Shown here: positions 56,434-64,000 of the stretch, in pieces
How the letters are laid out: every line of letters starts with the position of its first letter
Position numbering within the stretch: position 1 is the stretch's first letter
Source of the DNA: Chimonanthus salicifolius
Lineage: Eukaryota; Streptophyta; Magnoliopsida; Laurales; Calycanthaceae
Reading direction: 5' to 3'
Length of the DNA stretch: 64,000 bases
NCBI GenBank assembly: GCA_013350335.1
Contig: CM023541.1
Location: 38,432,739 to 38,496,738, forward strand
Program-made: the position numbers and the translations under genes
The notes under the pieces: generated by a model
The model's input: only the letters and a program-made list of their open reading frames with translations
What the model was told of the DNA's origin: nothing
Database searches by the model: none

Positions 56434-59400
56434 TCATAGCAAAATGGACTTCCTTAACCAAAACTGCTCAAATCTCTGCCTTGCATACTCCTTGAAATTA
56501 AAATCAATACCATTCACATGGCCCTGCAGACAAAAGGAACCACCATAATCAATACCAGAAGGTTACCACTGAAAATATGAATATACGGACAACAACAAAC
56601 TGCAAGTGGTCAAAGGGAAATAAGTACCGAAATTATTCCCCACAAGCCCCATTGAAGATGACTAGCCAAGGTATACTTCTCAACATCCTGGATTACCTGC
56701 TCAACTTCAGAGTCTCTAGGTTCATCACCTGCGAAACAGAATTATGTTTCCAAAATAAAGAGCTTGTGTTTGGTGAGAGGTGCAGAGGAAGGAAATTTAC
56801 ATGAGGTTAAACTCTAACCATGTTTTTTAATGAAAAACTTGAATTTGAAATATAATAGAAAATCAAATGGTACTTTTGACACGCATCTCATGTTAGATGT
56901 GTTGGTATTTCTTCTGCATTTCACTACCTGATATTGAAGCTCAATATACAGTCTCCTGACCCCAATCTTTTGTGGGTAATCTGGGTGTGGGATCTTTCAG
57001 CTTTCTTTATTTCATCAGACAGGGCTCACAATTATTTCACACCTCTGGAAGTGATTCCAAATTGTACTGAATTTGACATGAAATTGGATTTATTAAATGA
57101 CTTATAATTACCTATCTAACGAGTTCGAGATTTTATAATTCTAACACTAATTGCAGAAGTTATGGCCTAGTTTTTGTTAAGGTATTAATGTGAAGAGTTA
57201 GGGGTATTATGGGCATTTTAATATAAGTTGTTTTGCAATTTACATTTGATGGCCAAGATTGTCATGAAGACTTTTCTTTATATTGAAACAATTTAAAAAT
57301 AAATAGAGAACCCATGGCTAGAGTTTTTATTTTTGGCGAATCTTGTTCGGGGCTTGAAAGCTTCGAAGAGTTTGAGGCATTCATCTCCTTTATATATGAG
57401 ATTTATTCTAAGTTCGGATTTCAGACACATTCCTTATCGTTTTCTTGAGGGTTTTGCATTGAAAATCCTAGGTCTTGAAGTTGTCTTAAAGAGAGATCCT
57501 TAGACTACATTATCACTTCATTTGAAGAGTGTCTACTTGGGAAAGATTGATGCCGTCTCTAGTGATGGGTATGGCTTCAGAAGGGAACGGTTTGAGGGCT
57601 TATTAGAGAGTTGAAATCTATGGATGGGGCTACAGGCATATGGGCTATTGCTTCATGAATGAATTTAGTTTATTTGATATGTGTTTTTCATGCATTGGAA
57701 AGTTCATATGAACTTCCTTTCATTGGTTTCATTTTAATATTGCGGTAATTGACCATCAGTTTCCAGACTCAAGACTATATATATATATATATATCACAAA
57801 ACTACCTGCAAGTCTCGTGTATTGAGTAAACTTGGGAGGAGTTGAACCCAAGACCTCTAATCTAATCCTAAAAGCTTAGGCCAACTGAACTACCCATGCA
57901 GGTCATGATTTCCCTTCAAATTGTTGTCATGGTGTTTATTCATATGTTCAAGAGCATAACAAGCAAAATTCAATTATAATTTACAAAGAAACCTTAAAAT
58001 ACACTACTGCAGCCCCAACCCTCACACGAAAATATTCCATATATCATATACCATGAGAAGAACTAATTACCTGAAGAACTGAGATATTTAAAAATGAAAC
58101 TTCTGCGTTCATCATAATCTGTTGCAATGGAAAAGCCAAAACAAAATTTTATTATCTCCAGTACAAAATGGAACTGAAAAAGAAAGTTTTCTTGACTAAC
58201 TAAATAACTGTAAGCATCAATACATGTCAAAAATTCAATGTTGTCTGCAGTGACCTGGGTATTTGTTGTAGTCTAATAGATGAGGTGTTTCGGTATGATA
58301 ATCAGCAGCCATCTCACAGAAGTGATTCGCAATATCATATGCAACAAAATTGTAGCTCGCATACTCGTAGTCCTATAGAACAGGAAAAGCTTTAGTGTAC
58401 ATTTCAACAATATAGGCATCATTACCGTCAGAAAGTATTGAACACTTCGACGGTGTAGTACTACGCCTGCAGTTAATGGTAATGCTCACCTAGAAGCACA
58501 TTGGTTCTACAATGCCATATCATGCATGTCTTTATCATTAGCTAAATTATCTAGGTCGAAATCAACAGTCAGTATGTGAAAGCTTCCCTTGAGCATATTG
58601 AATTGAGAAAATGTAGGGAATGTTCCTAGTTAGTAAGACTTGGGTTAGGCCTCTTACATGGGGGAGGGAGGAGGGGATAACATGCATAGGGTGTAGGTGA
58701 AGTTTATTCTTTGAGAATTTTACTTTTTCATAATCTATAGGATGAATCTGGGATGACTGGACGGTGAGTCTCTTGTCTTCCAACCATGTGGTCTCCCATG
58801 CATTACATCCAACTATGTGGAGAGCTTAGGGCACGTTAGGTGGTCAATTTCCTCAAGGAATGTGTCTACTTCAGCCTCCCTAGAACTTTTCTATATAATT
58901 TGCCACAAACAGATAAAAAAGTAATACATAATCTATGACTTCACAAATTTTCTGGCCCAAGAATAACATTTAATATGCTCATTAGCATGCACGTGTTCAT
59001 GCCCACCGATCAAAATGAGTATGTCAGGCTTGCATGGATGTGCAAAAACATATGAATGCACATGCCCTGTCTCGACAGGAAGACATTGTGCCATTAATTT
59101 CCCCACTTTCGAATGATTTCATACTTAAAGAGGCCATTCCTCTTTTGTAAAGCACAGACAAGATGATATTTTACACCCAACTCTTATATCTCAAAATGGC
59201 AGAAAAGGCAGCATCTCTGCAATGTTCAACATCTGCTGGGATCTTTATCTAAACAGTCATTACCTTCAAACTTTTAAGTTTCAGTTTGGATCCTGGCACT
59301 CAAGAAAGGAACCGGCAGTATCCCTTTAAACTAGTGATCCTGCAAAAAGATGAAACTCTACAAAGATTCGGAACAAATATTCCAGCAAACTGAACATGTA

Positions 59401-60969
59401 AATCTCACAAAGATTTTGTGGGACAATTTAAACTAGTCTCTCTAATTCCTGCAAAAATACGAATTTCACTCATTCTGGGGAAACTGGAATATGCCAGGAT
59501 CAATCGTTGGAAGGAATTCCATACCAGGATTCTAGGGCCCCAGATCCAGACAGGGCCAAGGAACTTTTAACATAGTTGCACATGGGAGGAAGGGACTTAC
59601 TATTATCGTCAATGATCTGGTCTCTTCATCAATCATTATATTGCCATACTGAAGGTCATTGTGGCAAAACCCTATTTTCTGATTTTCCCCAGAGAGTTTC
59701 TTTTCAAGATTAGCAATGTCCTCCTCTGCAATATCTAAGTGGAACTCAGCAGCTTCTTCAGTGGAACACACATTCTTCGCCGCGTTAAGCCATTGTCTGT
59801 AAAAATTTGAGTGAGTTCAGGTTTACAGTTAAAAGACATAACAAAGATATAAAGAATTTTCAGAGAAAAATAAAGATATACCTTAATCTGTCCCAGATTT
59901 GTACCTTTCGAGGACCCTGCATGTCAAGATCATGGAACTCTCTCATTTTTGCAGCTATAAGAGCTGATATTTCTGGGTCATGTAGATCGACTGCTGAGAG
60001 TGTCTACAATTAAAAGACACCAAGATAAAGATTATTTCTTGTATTCTTTGATCCACAGGGGTATAAACAGGTCAAACATTGAAAAAAATGGACCAAAAAT
60101 CACTCAATAAGAACTGTGCCAAATATAACAAACCAGTAATAAAACGGTAACAACTAACACCATGAAGACTGGAAATCTTGATACAAAATAGTACACAATC
60201 TAAGAGACGTCCATCACACGAGGCAAGGGTATAAAAAACAGTCAATGATAGATATCAGCGCGACGATCTATTGTAGATATGTACGCTCTCTCCTATTTTT
60301 TTCATTTTTTTTGGAAAAATACAGAAAATATGAGAAGAATATGAAAAATGAAAAACCTAGTGCGAGCATATTTTTCTTAAATATGGAGTATTTAGACCCT
60401 TGAGAATCGAGATTTCATTATGAATATAAAGTATGTTTTAAAAATTTGAAAGATAGTCTAAATTTTTTAGAAAGTATGAAACCAATACGAGGAAATAGCT
60501 AGTATGAAATTCATGTTGTCTAGTATCCCATAGTGACGTATGTTCTCTACAATTCATAAATTTTTATCGTAAAAAATCAGAATTTCATAAACAGAGAGAG
60601 AATGCACATATATATACATACCCGTGCATGAATGAACTCCTCCACCCGGCCATCGGTGAAGCGCCCCAACAGGCGAGGCCCCTGTCCATGCTTTGACATG
60701 CACTCAAATGTCTGGATTTCATCATTCCTATCAAAGAATGTATCAACGCCCTTTCCATAAATCCGCAAAAGCACCTTCCTAGGGAGCTTCCCTCCCTCCG
60801 AGGGCCAATTGACTTGGTACACCTCATTCGTCATCGCCCCCTTGAGGTGGGTCAATTGCAATGCCCTTGAATCGGTAACATCACTCCATTTCGATGCTAG
60901 TGAATACAAAATCTTCCTTGCTTCGGTCGGAATCCGTGCTTCAAATTCAATCGAATTATCAACAACCAT
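56434..60969 (-). CDS. Choline kinase (choline/ethanolamine kinase family), 7 coding exons, 340 aa
   Basis: Phosphorylates choline with ATP to phosphocholine, the first step of the Kennedy route to phosphatidylcholine, in the cytosol. Exons in transcript order: 60969-60622, 60003-59882, 59796-59601, 58372-58255, 58118-58071, 56728-56628, 56523-56434. All junctions are GT/AG and the frame is kept. Visible motifs: [12 protein letters not shown] (43-54), [15 protein letters not shown] (67-81), [20 protein letters not shown] (84-103), EEFIHAR (110-116), Brenner phosphotransferase motif [13 protein letters not shown] (199-211), [19 protein letters not shown] (222-240) with the Mg-binding Asp, and near the end [13 protein letters not shown] and [11 protein letters not shown]. 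The wording is that of plant choline kinases 1-3 rather than the embryo-essential ethanolamine kinase CEK4; the substrate is inferred. Start chosen because a 3' splice site (tttttag) lies two bases upstream of this ATG and earlier in-frame sequence is intronic. The gene is convergent with the phosphatase gene, 5.3 kb away. Confidence 0.93.
57770..57905 (-). mobile_element. tRNA-like SINE (family B) in choline kinase intron 5
   Basis: Minus strand has A box TAGTTCAGTTGG and B box GGGTTCAACTCC (plus coordinates 57838-57849) at tRNA-like spacing, then CAATACACGAGACTTGCAGG and an AT repeat. Matches the SINE at 33542-33689 in the B-box to tail segment. Not an intact tRNA: the acceptor stem does not pair. 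Confidence 0.6.
58400..59600. other. Choline kinase intron 3
   Basis: Between exon 3 (ends 59601) and exon 4 (starts 58372). No coding similarity or bounded element recognised. Confidence 0.5.
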
Positions 60970-62328
60970 CCTAAAAACAAAAGACCACAAAAGATGTGCT
61001 CGGTTCAGTCTGAAAACTATCAAGACGTGAACAAAATGAAGTCAACCAAATCATTTTCACTCCAAAAATTTGAATTCCAAATTTTTGAAAATTCTTCCAG
61101 AGATAACTAGATTAAATCTTCCAATCGTACCGATAGTCATTGATAACCCCAATTCATGGAATCTAAATTCTTTGGGAATTTCACCATTAGGTACTAACCT
61201 AAGAAGCAAAACCCACAAAAGATCTAATGGAATTCAAATACTTAAATTAAAAAAGAAAAAAGAGGGCGGTTGAAATTCTTAGTGCGAACCAAAAATGAAT
61301 TCATTCATTCAACCAAGAAATGGTAAGAAGCCCAATACAAGGAACTCCAGTGCTAAGGGAATTCCATTATCAGAAAAATCCAACAAAAATCTGATCGAGC
61401 TCAATAATTTCCAATTGAAAAGGTCGAACTACATGTGAACAAGATGAATGTTTCAAACTTCAAAAAGAGTAAGAATCTCATTTTCAAAGCATTTGATTCC
61501 AAATTCTTTATAAATTCTTAGGTAGAGTTAAAAATTCATTCATTCATTCATTCGAGAAACTTGAAAATCCCGAGTCAAGGAATTCGAGTTCCAGGAAAAC
61601 TTCTTTCACAACTAACGTCCGAGAAAAAAGAAGAACCGACCAAAGGTGCAACCAAATTCAGTTGCTTCCATCCGAAAACAAGGTCAAGAGGAAGGATAAA
61701 AAGATTTCCAAAGCAAATGAATGGCAACTATTTGGAGTGAGGGAAAAAAAATTTAAGAAAAAAGAAGAGAAAAGAGCATACAATCAATTAAACTAGATCT
61801 GTTCTTTTTTTTAAAAAGGAAGAAGAAGAAGAAGAAATCAAACAAGAAATACTGACAAACCCAATTCCAAGAAATTGAAACACTCCAGAAAATGGAGAGT
61901 TCATTTCAAAATTCGTCGGCAAATTCAATGTTGCATTAAAGTGGGGAAATGGGACTTCGTTCTTTCTTCCAAATTTTTCAAGGAAAAAGAGAGAGAAATG
62001 GGAAAAAAATGAATTAAAATGAATCCTTCTTTTTTGTTTCTTTTTCAATCAAACGAGAAAAACTGAGAAACCCAATTCCAAGAAATCGAAATTCTTTGTT
62101 GAAATGGGAATTTTGTTTGGAAATTTTGATTTTCCTGAAAGGGAAGGAATGGAAATTTCTTTTACTTTCTTCTCACCTGACTGAACGCAGGTGTTTGTGT
62201 TTGTGATATTGAGAAAAAAAATTCTTGCGACTTGGGTACGATGGATCTGAGCAGCAGATATATTTGGAATCCAAGATTCTGGAATCGTTGAAAACGAAAC
62301 CCGAAGCCAAAACGATGGAAGATAACAT
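60970..62328 (-). other. Choline kinase 5' leader exon and leader intron
   Basis: On the minus strand, a leader exon ends at 62177 with a strong donor (CAG|GTGAGAAG). The matching acceptor ends at 60971, leaving a single G before the start codon at 60969. The intron (62176-60971) is about 1.2 kb, AT-rich, with no coding similarity seen. The leader is open in the same frame as the kinase back to an ATG at 62328-62326, and the spliced junction codon is AGG. The ATG at 62328 lies only about 14 bases from the TATA box, so a TATA-directed transcript would probably start after it. Confidence 0.65.
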
Positions 62329-62341
62329 GACAGTTGCCCGA

Positions 62342-62403
62342 TATTTATAGAAATTTAGGGTGTGTGACCCACTTTGGAAGGACGGGTGATATGAAGACAC
62401 GTG
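62342..62403 (-). promoter_or_regulatory. Core promoter of choline kinase: TATA box and G-box
   Basis: Minus-strand TATAAATA at 62342-62349, with a G-box (CACGTG within ACACGTGG, ABRE-like context) at 62398-62403, about 50 bases upstream. Spacing to the leader exon fits a start of transcription near 62310-62318. G-boxes bind bZIP/bHLH factors, so light or ABA responsiveness is possible but only inferred. Confidence 0.55.
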
Positions 62404-64000
62404 GTGAAGATCGAGCTGGACGACGTTATCGGCGGGGAATCATAGAAGAAGAAGGTCTTGGACGGTGACGTGAACTGACTTGAGAAAGGGTGCCGACACA
62501 GAAAGTCAGTCGACAGGGCTTAGATTTTTACTCTGAGAAATGACAACCTCAAATCTCAAATTAAATTTTTTATTAAATAGTTCATAATACCTATATAATT
62601 GACTGTATTAGATAATTGACTATATAAATATAAGTTTTCTAAATTTTATAGTTAATTAATTATTTTAATCATATAATTTTGAACTTAAAACCATAGATAA
62701 TTTAATCATTATAACTTAAAAGGTTTTGAATATAAAAATTTTAAAATTTTTGGAAAAATGGCTTGTTACCTTTCTGGTTGAAATTAAATATATAAAAATT
62801 ACAGTCTTTTAAAGAAAAAAAAATCAATCAATAATCAATTTACAATCCCATACTAGAGAATATAATAAATAAATAAATACAAAAATATAGAAAGTCAACA
62901 GCGGGAAGAATTTCCTTTACTAGCTTATAATCAAAATAAAAAGCCCATTTTAAGTGGAACATAAGCAATATGTGATTAATATTTTACTCTTATCTAAATA
63001 TTCTTAAATTATTATTTTAAATATTAACAATTTACTAAATAAAAAATAAAGTTCTAAAGAAAATGTACTTATTAAATAATTACTAATTTTTATAAACTTT
63101 CTAATATAGCTAAAATGATATAATAGAGAAGATTTCTTTAAATTCTTCTATTTATATAAGTCATTTATCCATCTCATCTAATAATTTGAGATTTAACCCA
63201 TAAAAATGGTCAACTTCCATAGAAGAAATCACCACCTCAGTCTTCATATGATTGTTCAAACATTAAAAATTATATTCAAGTTTTTTTAGTCAAAATTTTC
63301 TAATAAGTAAGTTTAAATTACATTATTAGAGACCGAGTCAAAACAATAATCACCAAATCTATTAAAAACCTGAGGTCCTACATTAGTGGGTGGATTTGAA
63401 AAGTCTCTAAAATTTCATTTTAATTGAATAAAGGAATTTATCTTTTTAAAGACTTTCAAGATTTCATCGTTATTTAAAGGTGAAGATTCATCAATTAGAT
63501 AATAACGAGTAAAAATTTGATTAGAGTTAAATTGAATATAAATGTAATTCACGGAATATGTACTTACGAGAAAGGAAATATATCCAACAAATCCATTTTG
63601 AGATTCACAAAATAAAATTAAAATTTATATATGGAAAAGGTCAAAATTATTGTCATTACTTTTCAGAAACCAACACGGAGCCAACACGTGGCATTTCGTT
63701 GAAGTGGCAAAAGCGACTTCTACGCGTAGATGATTTTTTAAATAAGGTTGGAGTGTTGGACTTCCACATTTGATTATGGTTGAAACTTCAAAAATTGACT
63801 TCACATTAATGAATTAAAAAATTGAAGGTGTATATTCTCACGTTTGTCACGGCACCAATTGTTAAATTATTTTTAAAAGATTACATGTTTATTGCAGGCG
63901 TTTCTCCTGCAGATAATTTGTATATACAGATACGAGTTTTATTTTAATATTTATTTTATTTTTCACTTGTCATACTGAAAATGTAAAAGTTTAAAATGTC
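62404..64000. other. Intergenic upstream of choline kinase
   Basis: Very AT-rich with no gene recognised. A further CACGTG lies at 63685-63690. The open frame at 63558-63773 has no family resemblance. Confidence 0.4.

Noticed and set aside
57770..57905. tRNA gene on the minus strand
   Set aside because: A and B boxes are present but the acceptor and anticodon stems do not pair, and the tail matches a SINE copy at 33542.

Overview
The window is nuclear DNA of a flowering plant. It is AT-rich, with two spliced genes of clearly plant type. The rest is mostly degenerate plant transposable elements: Ty1-copia, L1-type LINEs with zf-RVT and RNase H tails, tRNA-derived SINEs, hAT-type MITEs, and miniature LTR elements primed by initiator-Met tRNA. 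Long, transposon-filled introns suggest a woody dicot or magnoliid, but the sequence alone does not fix the species.

Layout. 1-26.6 kb: no recognisable protein-coding gene. It holds SINEs, several hAT-type elements with 8-bp target-site duplications (TSDs), a 603-bp MITE full of CGATCG palindromes, an LTR element whose LTR is a ~740-bp hairpin, and two promoter-plus-first-exon signatures (12.7 and 17.3 kb) with no coding continuation I could find. 26.7-51.1 kb, plus strand: one inositol polyphosphate 5-phosphatase gene with eleven coding exons (637 aa) over 24.4 kb, about 8 percent coding. Its introns hold a 1.4-kb non-autonomous LTR element, SINEs, an internally deleted copia element with both LTRs and its TSD, opposed LINE fragments and a 504-bp TRIM. 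51.1-56.4 kb: decayed LINE fragments between convergent genes. 56.4-62.4 kb, minus strand: a choline kinase gene with seven coding exons (340 aa) and a 1.2-kb leader intron, with a TATA box and a G-box upstream. 62.4-64.0 kb: AT-rich intergenic sequence.

The two genes belong to different branches of lipid and phosphate signalling: phosphoinositide or inositol phosphate dephosphorylation, and the first step of the Kennedy pathway. Their adjacency is probably coincidental. Both exon models were built by hand from GT/AG sites, and every junction keeps the reading frame.

I found no convincing new multi-gene system. The most unusual items are the palindromic LTR, three minus-strand LTR elements with very short LTRs (one carrying GC-rich cargo), the CGATCG-rich MITE, an in-frame upstream extension of the choline kinase and an in-frame 45-nt Cys-rich alternative acceptor in the phosphatase. 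No database search was possible. Family assignments rest on motifs recognised by eye.
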